Below, piece after piece: positions 43,024-53,576 of a stretch of DNA of 64,000 nucleotides. Within the stretch, counting starts at the first letter, position 1, and each line of letters begins with the position of its first letter. Location of the stretch: assembly GCF_000429305.1 (NCBI RefSeq), contig NZ_AUBP01000017.1, positions 1 to 64,000 of the forward strand, in the 5' to 3' direction. The notes below the pieces were generated by a model, which searched no databases, was not told the DNA's origin, and worked only from the letters and a program-made list of their open reading frames with translations. The position numbers were made by a program, and so were the translations under genes. This DNA comes from Desulfovibrio inopinatus DSM 10711. Its GTDB lineage: Bacteria; Desulfobacterota; Desulfovibrionia; Desulfovibrionales; Desulfovibrionaceae.

Positions 43024-44655
43024 TTACCCACCATACTCCGGCACATACACATGCCCGCGAATAAAGGCTTCGAGATTTTCTGGTCTATGCACTCCTGCTA
43101 ATCCGCTTTCGAAAACAAGACGTGCCACCCGAATGGCGGTTTGGATTTCTGTTTCGAGGATATTGGATTGCATGGGGTAGAGCAGGCCCTGAGCGCGTTG
43201 TTCGTCGGTGACTTGGTCGGCTACGGCGCGGGCGGCTTCGATGAACATTTGGTCGGTGACTCGTTTGGCGCGTGTGGCGTAGATAGCCATGCCGACGGCC
43301 GGGAAGATGTAGAAGTTGTTGGCTTGGCCGGGGAGAAAGGTCTTGCCGCCTAACGAAACCGGCGGGAACTGCACCCCTGCGGCGTAGAGGGCTTTGCCGT
43401 TGCTCCATGTATAGGCCTGTTCGGCCGTGCATTCAGCCTTCTCTGTCGGATTGGAGAGAGCCAGGATGACGGGACGCTCGTTGACGCGGCTCATGGCTTC
43501 TATGACGTCCTTGCCGAATGCGCCCCCGGTGGTGCTGACGCCGATCAGTGTTGTCGGCTTGAATTCGTCGATTGCCTGTACAAAAGCGTTGCGCGGCATG
43601 GGGGCATGAGGATGCGCGTAGGGGCGTTGGAAGTCGAATAAATCGGTGCGCGAATCTTCAAGCAGGCCGTTGAGGTCGAACATGTGGACTCGGCTGCGGG
43701 CTTCGTCCAGGCTCAACCCTTCCTCGACCAGCGCCGAACACAACAGATTGCTCAAGCCGATGCCAGCAGACCCGGCTCCGAGGAAGAGAAAGGATTCGTC
43801 GCGAAGTCGTGTGCCTTTGACTTTGCAGGCGTTAATCATGCCGGTCAGGGTGATGCCGGCCGTTCCTTGCACGTCATCGTTATAGCAACAGACCTTGTCT
43901 CGGTAGCGTTCAAGCAAATGGACGGCATCGGCACCGGTCCAGTCTTCGAAGTGAATGCAGCAATCCGGAAAGACTTTTTGGACGGCGTCAACGAATTCAT
44001 CGACAAAGGCATAGAGTTCTTCACTCAGGGGACGGTGTTGGCGCAGACCGAGATAGAGCGGATCGCTGAGCAGGGTTTCATTGTTTGTTCCTGCATCGAG
44101 ATACATGGGAAGCAGGCCTTCAGGCGGAACACCGGCCGCGGCCGTGTAGAGTTGCAATTTGCCGATGGGAATCCCCATGCCATTGGCCCCAAGGTCTCCC
44201 AATCCGAGAATGCGGCCTCCGTTGGTGACGCAAATAAAACGCACATCCTGCCCCGGCCAGTTGCGCAATATCTGCTCCACCATTCCTTTGCGCGTGATGG
44301 ACAGATACATACCGCGGGGTTGGCGATAGATATGGCCGAATTTGAGACAGGCTTCGCCGATCGTCGGGTCGTAGACAATGGGGAGAAATCGTGTCGGGTC
44401 CGACATGATGGTCTTGTAGAACAGGGTCTCGTTGTGATCGAGCAGGTTGACGAGATAGATATAACGGTCAATATCGCTCGTTTTATGATCAAGCTGCATC
44501 ATGACGCGCTGTAATTGCGTCTCGATGTCTTCAACGATGTCGGGAACAAGGCCGATCAATCCATAGTGTTCTTTTTCGGCTTCGGAGAAGGCGGTTGATT
44601 TATTGGTTTCCGGATCGCATAGGATGTCTCGGCCATGTTTTTGCGTCGTCGCCAT
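43024..44655 (-). CDS. NAD-dependent malic enzyme
   Basis: The 543-residue protein has the malic enzyme N-domain (YDPTIGEACLKFGHIYRQPRGMYLSI, VTNGGRILGLGDLGANGMGIPIGKLQLY) with the divalent-metal Glu-Asp-Asp site in CIHFEDWTGADAVHLLERYRDKV. A Rossmann NAD domain follows (FLFLGAGSAGIGLSNLL). It converts malate to pyruvate and CO2. GGAGG precedes the ATG. It is 37 bases downstream of fumarase and probably shares a transcript, giving a fumarate-malate-pyruvate route used by sulfate reducers in C4 metabolism. Confidence 0.92.
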   Translation of the reverse strand: MATTQKHGRDILCDPETNKSTAFSEAEKEHYGLIGLVPDIVEDIETQLQRVMMQLDHKTSDIDRYIYLVNLLDHNETLFYKTIMSDPTRFLPIVYDPTIGEACLKFGHIYRQPRGMYLSITRKGMVEQILRNWPGQDVRFICVTNGGRILGLGDLGANGMGIPIGKLQLYTAAAGVPPEGLLPMYLDAGTNNETLLSDPLYLGLRQHRPLSEELYAFVDEFVDAVQKVFPDCCIHFEDWTGADAVHLLERYRDKVCCYNDDVQGTAGITLTGMINACKVKGTRLRDESFLFLGAGSAGIGLSNLLCSALVEEGLSLDEARSRVHMFDLNGLLEDSRTDLFDFQRPYAHPHAPMPRNAFVQAIDEFKPTTLIGVSTTGGAFGKDVIEAMSRVNERPVILALSNPTEKAECTAEQAYTWSNGKALYAAGVQFPPVSLGGKTFLPGQANNFYIFPAVGMAIYATRAKRVTDQMFIEAARAVADQVTDEQRAQGLLYPMQSNILETEIQTAIRVARLVFESGLAGVHRPENLEAFIRGHVYVPEYGG

Positions 44656-44691
44656 TACTATACCTCCAAAAAAGCGCAGGGAGTGAAATGA

Positions 44692-46095
44692 CTATTTGTC
44701 TTTGGCTACATACGGGGCGGTCATTTTTTTCGGATCAACAACCCGATCGAATTCTTCTTCACTGACGTAACCCAGCTCCAGGGCCGCTTCACGGAGGGAG
44801 AGGTCTTTGTCCAGTGCATGGTGAGCAATTTCGGATGCTTTGTCGTAGCCGACAACCGGGCTCAACGCCGTGACGAGCATGAGTGAACGCTCAACGAAGT
44901 ATTCAATCTTTTTCGTATTGGCGACGACACCATCCACAAGATATTTTCGGAAGTTCTTCACGGAATCCGACATGATACGGATGGACTTCATGATATTGAA
45001 GATTATGAGCGGCTTATAGACATTCATTTCCAAATATCCGCTGGCGCCGCCAAATCCAACGGCGACGTCGTTTGCCATGACCTGAGCGGCCACCATGGCC
45101 AGGGCTTCGCATTGTGTGGGATTGACCTTGCCCGGCATGATGGACGATCCCGGTTCGTTGGAAGGGAGAATCAATTCGGCGAATCCGGCGCGCGGTCCAC
45201 ACGACAATAAACGGATATCATTAGCGATTTTAAAAAGTGAAACGGCAAGCGTCCGTAGCGCTCCGGAGAGGTGTACCAGGTCGTCATGCGAGCCTTGCAC
45301 CGTGAATTTATTGGGGGCTGAGAGAAACGTCTGTCCGGTCAATTCGGCAATATGTTTGGCCGCAGCATCGGCGAATTCGGGGGCGGCATTGATGCCGGTC
45401 CCGACTGCTGTGCCGCCCAATGCCAAACGGCAGACACCGGGAATACATTCTTCCAGTCGCTTCATGTTATCGTCGAGCATGCCGACATAGCCGGAAAATT
45501 CCTGACCTAATGTTAATGGCGTCGCGTCCTGCAAGTGGGTGCGACCGATTTTGACGATGTCTTTGAATTCGTCTTGTTTTTGTTTCAAACCTTCTCGTAA
45601 AAACGCCACTGCCGGCACGAGGTGTTGTGTCACTCCCAAGGCCGCGGCAATACACATGGCCGAAGGGAAATTGTCATTGCTCGATTGCGACATGTTGACG
45701 TGATCATTGGGGTGGACCGGTGTTTTCGATCCCAGTGGGGTGTCGGCAAGTTGACAACAGCGATTACTGATAACTTCATTGACATTCATATTGAACTGCG
45801 TGCCGCTTCCCGTCATCCAAACATGCAGGGGGAACATATCGTCGTGTTGATGGTCGAGAATTTCATCGCAGACGTGTATAATGAGTTTGGCTTGTTCTTT
45901 TCCCAGTCGTCCTTGTTCAGCATTGGCTAAAGCGGTGCCTTTTTTCAAATAGGCATACGCCTGAATCATTTCTCGCGGGATGAGGTCATCGCCGATGCTG
46001 AAATGTTCCAATGACCGCTGAGTCTGTGCGCCCCACAGGCGATCGGCCGGGACTTGAACTTCGCCCAAGCTGTCGGTTTCAGTGCGATATTCCAT
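44692..46095 (-). CDS. fumC: Class II fumarase
   Basis: The ATG at 46095 gives 467 residues. Hallmarks are [16 protein letters not shown] (about 98-113), [15 protein letters not shown] (about 130-144, catalytic His and Ser environment), [20 protein letters not shown] and the signature [17 protein letters not shown] (about 318-334). It is the iron-free, stable class of fumarase that interconverts fumarate and malate. It sits upstream of malic enzyme in the same direction. A palindromic repeat lies before it. Confidence 0.94.
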   Translation of the reverse strand: MEYRTETDSLGEVQVPADRLWGAQTQRSLEHFSIGDDLIPREMIQAYAYLKKGTALANAEQGRLGKEQAKLIIHVCDEILDHQHDDMFPLHVWMTGSGTQFNMNVNEVISNRCCQLADTPLGSKTPVHPNDHVNMSQSSNDNFPSAMCIAAALGVTQHLVPAVAFLREGLKQKQDEFKDIVKIGRTHLQDATPLTLGQEFSGYVGMLDDNMKRLEECIPGVCRLALGGTAVGTGINAAPEFADAAAKHIAELTGQTFLSAPNKFTVQGSHDDLVHLSGALRTLAVSLFKIANDIRLLSCGPRAGFAELILPSNEPGSSIMPGKVNPTQCEALAMVAAQVMANDVAVGFGGASGYLEMNVYKPLIIFNIMKSIRIMSDSVKNFRKYLVDGVVANTKKIEYFVERSLMLVTALSPVVGYDKASEIAHHALDKDLSLREAALELGYVSEEEFDRVVDPKKMTAPYVAKDK

Positions 46096-46138
46096 GTGCA
46101 GGCATCTCCTTGAAATGAAAAATAAATGTCTCCGACGG

Positions 46139-46189
46139 CTCTGCACTCACTTTCACGGGGAAAGTTCCCCTGTGAAAGTGAGTGCAGAG
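46139..46189. repeat. 18-bp palindrome of the TGCACTCAC family
   Basis: CTCTGCACTCACTTTCAC (46139-46156) and GTGAAAGTGAGTGCAGAG (46172-46189) are perfect complements, with a further GGGGAA/TTCCCC pair inside. The arm core is shared with the palindrome at 32771-32812 and the half-site near 31195. It is followed by CCTTCAAAAACTTTTT, also like the intergenic repeats in the bet region. Confidence 0.75.
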
Positions 46190-46370
46190 ACCCCATCCCT
46201 CCTTCAAAAACTTTTTACTGGTATTTATGATAACGCGATATTTTCTCGAGAGACAATCGGAAATACGACATTCTATCATTTTTTTCCGTGAATTGCAGTG
46301 AGAGAGGAAGGACATGGGGCCAGGGAAAGGGCAAATTTCTCTTCCTCTGGCCCTTGGAGATTTGAAAAAC

Positions 46371-49300
46371 TTAGACTTGTTCGATGTTTTTAAGCTTCAC
46401 GTTGGCGGCTGGCTTCGATGATGTGAACAGATTGTGGATGTCTTCCTGCACGATATAAAGACACGGCACCAAAAGCAGGGTGATGAAGGTGGCAAACAGG
46501 ATACCGAATCCCAATGAAATGGCCATAGGAATAAGAAATCGCGCCTGACGCGAGGTTTCGAATATCATAGGCGCGAGACCCCCAAACGTGGTCAGAGTTG
46601 TGAGGAGAATGGGGCGAAACCGCTGTCTCCCTGAATCAAGAATTGCTTCCAGTGCTGTCAGTCCTTCGAGCCTGCGACGGTTGGAGAAGTCGATGAGGAC
46701 GAGCGAATCATTGACCACAACCCCGGACAGGGCGATGATTCCGAACATACTCATGAGACTCAAGGAGTAGCCCATGGCAAGGTGTCCGAAAATGGCACCG
46801 ATGATGCCGAAGGGGATGCAAAACATGATGATAAGCGGCTGAAAGTAGTTGCGAAACGGTATTGCGAGAAAGGCATAAATGGCCAATAACGCAAGGAAGA
46901 AGCCTGTTTTCAAGCTCTGCAAACTTTCGCGTAAATCAGCCTGACGGCCTCCAAAACTGAAGTTCAGACCGGGATACTTGCGCATCAGTTCAGGCAGAAT
47001 ATCTTTCTTCATGGAGTTAATGATATTTTCGGCCTGGGATTGCGGGCGTACATTGGCGGTGACCGTGATCGTTCGTCGGCTATCGGTGCGCATTATCGAT
47101 GTGTAGGCTTGGCTCGGGGTGAGTTTCGCGGCATCCCGCAAATAGATTTCTCCTCCCGATGGTGTGGTCAGGACAAGATCTTCCAGCGTGGATTCGGTCG
47201 TCCGTTCATTTTCCGGCAGACGGACACGAACGGTCACCTCGTTGCGGCCACGCTGTTGACGTAATGCCTCGGCTCCGTAAAAGGAGGCTCGAATCTGATT
47301 CCCGATTTCTCGTGAGGTGAGGCCCATACGCTCACCGGCAGGCAACAGACTGACATCATACTGTCGTTTGCCTCTGGCCGATCCATCGTAAATATCACTC
47401 ACCCCGCTATATTTCGATATCTGTGCGGCAAGGTCTTCACCGGCTGCTTCGAGTTGGTCACGGTTTCGGTGCGAGAGCTGGACGGAAAGTCCTTTACCCG
47501 AGCCTGGACCGCCACGGTCGGATTCAAAACTGATTGTTTCGAGGCCAGGGATAATGCCAGTTGCTTGCTGCCAACGCCGGGTTATTTCGGCTGTTCCGAA
47601 GGGACGTTCTTCCGGAGGCGTGAGAAATATTCGTGCTTTGACAACATTTTCATCGACAACCGAAAAAATACCACGGGACAATGCCTCTCCACCCGATTCT
47701 TTCACGACCTTTTCTGCAGCGGCAACAAGTTTATTCTGAACAGTACGTACGCGCTCAGTGGCGCTGCCGTACGGGAGTTCCGCTTCAACATAGGCATAGT
47801 CCGACTCGATTTTGGAGAAAAGCACAATCCCCATGCGACCGGAGGCAACATAACTGACCGTGGTGATCAAAATGGCGATACCGATGGAAATGACGAGATA
47901 GCGCTGGTTGAGACACCAACGGAGGAGTGGGGCAAAGCGATTGGCAATGAATGATTCCACGCCCTCGCTGAATTGGGTTTGTTTTCTTCCCAACCATGCG
48001 AGTGGGCCGGGCATGGGGCGCGGGTCGCCATGCCCGAGGTGGGCGGGAAGAATGAAAAGACTTTCAATAAGCGATATCGTGAAAACACCCACAACGACGA
48101 CGGGGATGGTCCTGAAAACTTTTCCCATTATACCGGGGACAAAATAGAGTGGCAAGAAAGCGATGACGTTGGTGAGAACGCTGAAGACAACCGGCATGGC
48201 CACTTCCCGAGAGCCATCGATAGCAGCTTGCAGTCGGCTTTTCCCCAGGCTGCGATGGTGGTAGACGTTTTCACCCACCACAATGGCATCATCGACCACA
48301 ATCCCCAAGGTGACGAGAAAGGCAAACATGGTGATCATGTTGATGCTGAATCCAAAAGCCGGAAGAATAAGAAACGAGCCAAGGAACGAAATGGGAATTC
48401 CCAAACTGACCCAGAATGCGAGCCGGATCTCGAGAAACAAGGCGAGACAGACAAAAACAAGCGCCAAGCCGGTATAGGCGTTACTTAAAAGCAAGTCGGC
48501 GCGTTGGCGGTAGACCTCCGAACTGTCACGCAACACATCAAGATGGAGTCCTTTCGGGAGTTCCTGGTTGACTTGATCGGCAACTTTGCGGGCAGCATCG
48601 GCAACCTGGATCGGAGTCTGGTCACCAACACGATAGACTTCGATCATGATCGCGGGCTTGCCGTTAAACGTCGCCCAACTGTCCGTGTCTTCAAAATCGT
48701 CTTTGACGGTCGCCACATCGTCAAGGTGAATGCGGCTTCCGTCTTCACCGGTCAACAACGGGAGCTGGCTATACCCTCGTCCTGTTTCACGTTTATCATC
48801 CACACGAAGGAGGACTTCGCCACCCGCTGTTTTCAAACTGCCGCCGCCAAGTTCCACGGAGTTGTTGGCTATGCGATTCGCGACGTCGTTGAGTGTCACA
48901 CCGTATCGTCGCAAGACTGAATGCGGCACTTCGACAATAATTTCGTAGTCACGAACGCCACTCAGTTCCACTTGGGTGATGTTTGAGTTGAGAAGGAGTT
49001 GGTCACGTATCTGCTCAGCCTTTTCACGCAAGGCGCGTTCGCTCGTGTCCCCGGACAAAGCAAATGAGAGGACTTCCCGATGTCGTTCGGCGATGGCAAC
49101 CTGCGGTTCTTCGATTTCTTCGGGAAATGTGGTGATGCGATCGACTTCAGCTTTGATGTCTTGCCAGAGCAACGTGACATCGGCACCTGTCAAGGCTTCG
49201 ACAGTGATTACTGCTGAACCTTCCGATGCCGTGGACTCAATTTTTTTTATGCCCTCCAAACCTTGGATGGCTTCTTCGACGGCTAAAACGACACCGGATT

Positions 49301-49526
49301 CGACTTCTTCCGGCCCGGCTCCAGGATAGGCAATAATTATTCTTACCATATCGGTGGAGAATTCGGGAAAGACTTCTTGCTTGACGTTGTTGGCAACAAT
49401 AAAACCGCCTACAAGCAGGAGAAGCATCAAAATATTGGCGGCAACGGAGTTTCCCGCCATCCATGCTATCGGACCGGTGCGTTTATTCGGGGAGGTATCG
49501 GGACAGTTCCGATCATCGGTATGCAT
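46371..49526 (-). CDS. RND efflux pump inner-membrane permease (AcrB/HAE1-like)
   Basis: The 1051-residue protein has the usual twelve helices and two large periplasmic loops. The first helix is AWMAGNSVAANILMLLLLVGG, and the porter region includes YPGAGPEEVESGVVLAVEEAIQ. The proton-relay helix four has GIVVDDAIVVGENVYHH (two adjacent Asp), and helix ten carries SGVVVNDSLVLIDFSNRR. It drives export of drugs or lipids by proton antiport. The ATG shares one base with the stop of the adaptor gene, so the two are coupled. No outer-membrane TolC gene is adjacent. Confidence 0.92.
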   Translation of the reverse strand: MHTDDRNCPDTSPNKRTGPIAWMAGNSVAANILMLLLLVGGFIVANNVKQEVFPEFSTDMVRIIIAYPGAGPEEVESGVVLAVEEAIQGLEGIKKIESTASEGSAVITVEALTGADVTLLWQDIKAEVDRITTFPEEIEEPQVAIAERHREVLSFALSGDTSERALREKAEQIRDQLLLNSNITQVELSGVRDYEIIVEVPHSVLRRYGVTLNDVANRIANNSVELGGGSLKTAGGEVLLRVDDKRETGRGYSQLPLLTGEDGSRIHLDDVATVKDDFEDTDSWATFNGKPAIMIEVYRVGDQTPIQVADAARKVADQVNQELPKGLHLDVLRDSSEVYRQRADLLLSNAYTGLALVFVCLALFLEIRLAFWVSLGIPISFLGSFLILPAFGFSINMITMFAFLVTLGIVVDDAIVVGENVYHHRSLGKSRLQAAIDGSREVAMPVVFSVLTNVIAFLPLYFVPGIMGKVFRTIPVVVVGVFTISLIESLFILPAHLGHGDPRPMPGPLAWLGRKQTQFSEGVESFIANRFAPLLRWCLNQRYLVISIGIAILITTVSYVASGRMGIVLFSKIESDYAYVEAELPYGSATERVRTVQNKLVAAAEKVVKESGGEALSRGIFSVVDENVVKARIFLTPPEERPFGTAEITRRWQQATGIIPGLETISFESDRGGPGSGKGLSVQLSHRNRDQLEAAGEDLAAQISKYSGVSDIYDGSARGKRQYDVSLLPAGERMGLTSREIGNQIRASFYGAEALRQQRGRNEVTVRVRLPENERTTESTLEDLVLTTPSGGEIYLRDAAKLTPSQAYTSIMRTDSRRTITVTANVRPQSQAENIINSMKKDILPELMRKYPGLNFSFGGRQADLRESLQSLKTGFFLALLAIYAFLAIPFRNYFQPLIIMFCIPFGIIGAIFGHLAMGYSLSLMSMFGIIALSGVVVNDSLVLIDFSNRRRLEGLTALEAILDSGRQRFRPILLTTLTTFGGLAPMIFETSRQARFLIPMAISLGFGILFATFITLLLVPCLYIVQEDIHNLFTSSKPAANVKLKNIEQV

Positions 49527-50746
49527 TAGGAATCCTCTTTATCTTCAGTAGGCTGAGGAGTCGGACTGTCCGAGGCTTTGACGATTTCGGCCGTAGTCAG
49601 TGCCATGCCGGCAACCGGAGCACCGAGATCGGATGTGACAATGGTTTCTCCTTCTTTCAGACCACCTTTGATAAAAACCTGCTTATCGTTTTTCCAGGCC
49701 GTATTAACCTTGCGGATGTCGAGCTGACCGTCTTTTAAAATCCAGACGGTTTCATCTTCACGTAAAGCAAGTCGAGGAATTTCAACAACATTTTCAAGAG
49801 AACGACCGGTAATGGTTACGGTTGCATAGTCGTCCAAAAGCAAGGGCGGTTTCCCGTTATTCACGTCGTGGCCAAGGGGATCTTTGACGGCGATAAGGAC
49901 TTTGGCCATCAATGTATTTTCACTCAGGTTTCCGGTCAGCCTGAGCGCACGACCCTGCCATTCTCCGGTTTGCGTACGTACTTTTGCCGGTGCACCTTCC
50001 GATGAACTCAGATCAAGGCTGACCACTTTATCCATGGGAATAGCAGCCTCAATCCAATATTCATCCGTGGCAACAAGCGTACCGAGCGTATCCGATTCAC
50101 TTACCCGCGAGCCTTGCGCCACATCGCGCGAGATGACGATACCGGTAAACGGCGCTTTGACTTTTGTCCGTTCCAGATCCCGTTTGGCTTTTTCCAATTC
50201 AGCTTTGGCCATATTGACCTTGGCGACAACCTGTTTGAGGTTGGGCTTCCGTAGGATCAGCGATGTTTCGTGAATGGTTAAGGACGATGCTCGGCGTAAG
50301 CTGGAGAGTTCGTCTTTGACAATGCTCTGGTGTCCATTCTCAATAGCCAAGTCGGCTTCAGCCACGTCGAGTTCACCTTCTTTGACTTTGACTTCCGCTT
50401 CATAGTCAAACGGGTCTAACGTGACGATCACTTCCCCTTGTTGTACCTGATCGCCGGGGTTGAATTCTTGCGAGATGCTTTGGATCGTTCCGGAGACTTC
50501 CGGACGCATAACAACCTCACGAGACGGAATGATCGTTCCCGTGCCGGTGATGGTTGTTGTTGCCTGTCCGTGTAAAGCGGTCATCACGTCAACAACGGAC
50601 GCCTGTCTTTGTGGACGCGATTTCGGGGTAATGGGTTTTGTGGCCTGAAAATAAGCCGCTGCAGCACCTCCTGCCGCCAGGACAAGAATCGGCAAGATAA
50701 TTTTAAGTGATGAAGCAAGTATTGAAATAATTGAGCGATGTTTCAT
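49526..50746 (-). CDS. RND efflux periplasmic adaptor (membrane fusion protein)
   Basis: The 406-residue protein has an N-terminal anchor helix (ISILASSLKIILPILVLAAGG). The barrel-sandwich entry VMRPEVSGTIQSISQEFNPGDQVQQGEVI (about 72-100) leads to an alpha-hairpin with VNMAKAELEKAKRDLERTKVKAPFTGIVISRDV. Beta-barrel and membrane-proximal domains follow (GSRVSESDTLGTLV, VWILKDGQLDIRKV). It links the permease to an outer-membrane channel. It is the first gene of the pump operon. Confidence 0.92.
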   Translation of the reverse strand: MKHRSIISILASSLKIILPILVLAAGGAAAAYFQATKPITPKSRPQRQASVVDVMTALHGQATTTITGTGTIIPSREVVMRPEVSGTIQSISQEFNPGDQVQQGEVIVTLDPFDYEAEVKVKEGELDVAEADLAIENGHQSIVKDELSSLRRASSLTIHETSLILRKPNLKQVVAKVNMAKAELEKAKRDLERTKVKAPFTGIVISRDVAQGSRVSESDTLGTLVATDEYWIEAAIPMDKVVSLDLSSSEGAPAKVRTQTGEWQGRALRLTGNLSENTLMAKVLIAVKDPLGHDVNNGKPPLLLDDYATVTITGRSLENVVEIPRLALREDETVWILKDGQLDIRKVNTAWKNDKQVFIKGGLKEGETIVTSDLGAPVAGMALTTAEIVKASDSPTPQPTEDKEDS

Positions 50747-51452
50747 AGGGGGTCCTGTTCACTCTTCTGTCCAATGGGGATCAGTGTCTTGTGTTTGGAG
50801 TCGCCCTGCGAAGGAGCAAGGTTACAGGAAAGAGGCGGATTTTCCTTCAACAGCCGATAAGCATTTCACCGTTATGAGGCAAGGAAAAACAATGCCATAT
50901 GTCCTTGGAATACTTTTTTTATATTCAACGTCTTATTATATATTGTTTTTGGGGAAAAATAAAGAGAATAAGAGATCGATGGTGAGGCAAAGGAGTGAAA
51001 ATTAAAGGTATTGTCATAGTAGCAAGGTATGGTCACGGTATTCAGGGGGGTGGTATATGATTGCCAGAGAAATTGGTCTATAATTTCATCAAAAAAGAAT
51101 CCTTAGTGGGCAATGCAAAGGCAATCCTGTCCTTTCACGGTGATTAAAAAAGTGGCTCGTTGTGATATGGTTTTTATTGCTTGTAACGGTCATGGTCCTG
51201 GCGGTGACATAATGTATATCGAGCAATGGAAGTATACCCTGCACACTTTGTGAGATTTTTTCTGGTATAATTCATGCTTCATCACATGATTGCTTCGATT
51301 GCGAGGAGCTCACGTTTTGATTCTGCTGATTTGAAAAACGAGGCACTCCCCCACGGGGAATAGCGAAAAGGATTGGACGTATTGTTCTCCTGTTGGCAGC
51401 GAGCGAATGGTCTTCCTTTGTTATGGGTACCGTCAAAAAAGGAGAACTCGTC
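50747..51452. other. 706-base AT-rich region without a recognised gene
   Basis: It lies between the divergent pump operon and the secreted-protein gene. Short frames such as one containing MPYVLGILFLYSTSYYILF at 50892 lack a convincing ribosome site. Promoters for both sides should be here. Confidence 0.4.
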
Positions 51453-53120
51453 ATGGAACAGCGCATCTCTTGTCGTATTTTCAGGCTCACGATATTGCTC
51501 GTGGTAGCAGGATATGCCGCCCATGCAGGTGCAACGCCTCCGACCATAACTGCCTTTAGTCTCCCTGAAACTTCAGACAATCTTACTGTTGAAGTCAGTT
51601 TTTTGGCCACTGTTGAGAACGGTCTCGCCGGTTACTGCCTCACAGAATCAAACAGCAGCAGTGACTGTGTCTGGAGCTCCTCCAGTCCAACCCAATATAC
51701 GTTTCAAAACTCAGGTTACAAGCTTTTATACGCTTTTGCCAAAGACCTTGCCGACGCCGTTTCAGACAGTGCGATAGCGTATTCCATTATCGTGACAAGT
51801 CCGGACGAGTTCAACATCATTCAAGCTTTAAGTGACGGCGCCCAAAGTACGACTATTGCTTTCTCAGGATTCGCCATGATGACCGGCCAATTGGGGCCAC
51901 AGTCGTTTTTTCCCCCAGGCAAAGTGGCTGATTATTGGGGCTTCCAATACTTGCGAGACAATGACCCGGACGATATGGGACACAATACGAACTTTTTGAC
52001 CAGAATATCTTGCAACATATTATATCTTCTAGATGACGAGCAGATTCAGTTGCTCAAGACCTTGGCCGAAGTGCAAATAGATACTATTAATCTGTATGCT
52101 TGGAAACGTTATCCCCTGATGAAGGCTTTTCGTCTTTTTGTCGATAATACCATGCCCACTGGAGCGACGGGATTGAATTTGGAATCCGTGAAAGACGCTT
52201 CGCAGGAGTTGTACCTTCTTGACGGCCAGATCAGCTTTGAACGAGCCGTAGTATACGCAGCGATCTATAGATCCTTAAATGAGACTCAGAAGGCGTATAT
52301 CGATGCTATGGTTGGTAAGGGATACAATTCTTGGCCGGACATATCAGAGTCTGACGTCAAAGAAAAACTCCAAGGCTTATCTAACGATATCGTCGTTGCC
52401 ATGATGACCTATGCTGGGGACCTCTATTCTTGGTATGCCGGATCAGTTGTTTCAGATGTTTATTTTTGTCCAGAACGGCACGGCACGTATTTTGGATCCT
52501 TCTACATGAAGGATGCACCAGCAATAGGTCACGCTGGCTACAGCATTGACGAGCAAATGACAGCGACGCTAGGGAATATTCTTTGTGACAGTAGCTTGGG
52601 CTATATTTCTGCCGCCGGAGCTACCAAGATGAAGGACGTATCCAATACCCAGAAACACAATTTGTATTCGAATCCCCTTGGCAATATTGTTTTAGCCAGA
52701 ACAATGATCTCGGAAGCATTACGGAGTCTTATTGATTTCACTGAACCATCGGAAGCTGTGCTTTCCCAGGTCGAGGAAACTGTCGATACATACTCCGCTA
52801 TGTATGGCGTGCTCGATGGAGAAAATAATTATTATTATGCGACGACGTTTTTCCAGTTGTTAAATAACATTGGCGATGATTATTTTACAAATGATCAAAA
52901 GGCGGCTTTGGATTCATTGCGAACGCAGTATATGACGGTGACGTACGAAGATGGCACCGTCATCGATTACTCTGACTGGAACATATATTATCTGTATTCA
53001 GCTGAGATACCGGAAGATTCGGAGCTTTTGATTTCCTACACCAGTGATAGCGCCACCAATGCTTTTTTTAATTTTGATGCAGGTCGTGTCGTGGTGCCCA
53101 CGCTCTTGCTCCTGCTCTAA
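51453..53120 (+). CDS. Large secreted protein of unknown function (555 aa)
   Basis: AAGGAG precedes the ATG at 51453; the product has a signal peptide (CRIFRLTILLVVAGYAAHA, cleavage before GATPP). A short Ig-like or Big-like segment comes first (about 25-110: PPTITAFSLPETSDNLTVEVSF). A large Tyr- and Asp-rich domain follows, with GDLYSWYAGSVVSDVYFCPERHGTYFGSFYMKDAPAIGHAGYSIDEQ, where Cys, His and Gly are notable. I do not recognise the family. It is upstream of fliJ with only 12 bases between them, so it may be in the same transcript. Confidence 0.78.
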   Translation: MEQRISCRIFRLTILLVVAGYAAHAGATPPTITAFSLPETSDNLTVEVSFLATVENGLAGYCLTESNSSSDCVWSSSSPTQYTFQNSGYKLLYAFAKDLADAVSDSAIAYSIIVTSPDEFNIIQALSDGAQSTTIAFSGFAMMTGQLGPQSFFPPGKVADYWGFQYLRDNDPDDMGHNTNFLTRISCNILYLLDDEQIQLLKTLAEVQIDTINLYAWKRYPLMKAFRLFVDNTMPTGATGLNLESVKDASQELYLLDGQISFERAVVYAAIYRSLNETQKAYIDAMVGKGYNSWPDISESDVKEKLQGLSNDIVVAMMTYAGDLYSWYAGSVVSDVYFCPERHGTYFGSFYMKDAPAIGHAGYSIDEQMTATLGNILCDSSLGYISAAGATKMKDVSNTQKHNLYSNPLGNIVLARTMISEALRSLIDFTEPSEAVLSQVEETVDTYSAMYGVLDGENNYYYATTFFQLLNNIGDDYFTNDQKAALDSLRTQYMTVTYEDGTVIDYSDWNIYYLYSAEIPEDSELLISYTSDSATNAFFNFDAGRVVVPTLLLLL

Positions 53121-53132
53121 GGAGAATATTGT

Positions 53133-53576
53133 ATGCCTCGTGTCTTCAAGTTCAACTTACAAAAGGTTCTTGATTACCGTGAGCGCCTTGAAGATGAGGC
53201 AAAACAGGCGTTTGCCGATGCCCAGGCCAAAATATTTGCGCAAAATCAGTTTCTCGACAAACTGCAGCATCAACTTGCTGAGCATGAACAGGCGAGTGTT
53301 GCTCAAAAAACACAGACAGCCGCAGAAATGATGTTGTATCGAGATTATAAGGAACGCCTTTTGCAAGAAGTCGCGCAGGCCGTCAATCGTCTGGCAGAGC
53401 TGGAGCAGCATTGCGAAACCTGTCGGGTTGATTTGGTAATCCGGTCGAAAGATCGGAAACTTCTCGAAAAACTCAAGGAAAACCAAGCGAAACGCCATGC
53501 TCGAGACCTTGCACACGCCGAACAATCTGAATTCGATGAAATGGCAACCGTCCGGTACAGGCCGAAAGATATCTAG
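53133..53576 (+). CDS. fliJ: FliJ flagellar export chaperone
   Basis: The 147-residue, highly charged protein is predicted to be an all-alpha coiled coil. It begins FKFNLQKVLDYRERLEDEAKQ, the characteristic FliJ opening, and continues with Gln, Glu, Lys-rich heptads to the end. FliJ escorts flagellar export substrates and couples the FliI ATPase to the gate. AAGGAG precedes the ATG. The neighbouring gene encodes a MotE-like protein; other flagellar genes are not in the window. Confidence 0.85.
   Translation: MPRVFKFNLQKVLDYRERLEDEAKQAFADAQAKIFAQNQFLDKLQHQLAEHEQASVAQKTQTAAEMMLYRDYKERLLQEVAQAVNRLAELEQHCETCRVDLVIRSKDRKLLEKLKENQAKRHARDLAHAEQSEFDEMATVRYRPKDI

Noticed and set aside
43684-44514. 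276-residue frame antisense to malic enzyme
   Set aside because: No ribosome site and no recognisable domain; malic enzyme explains the open frame.
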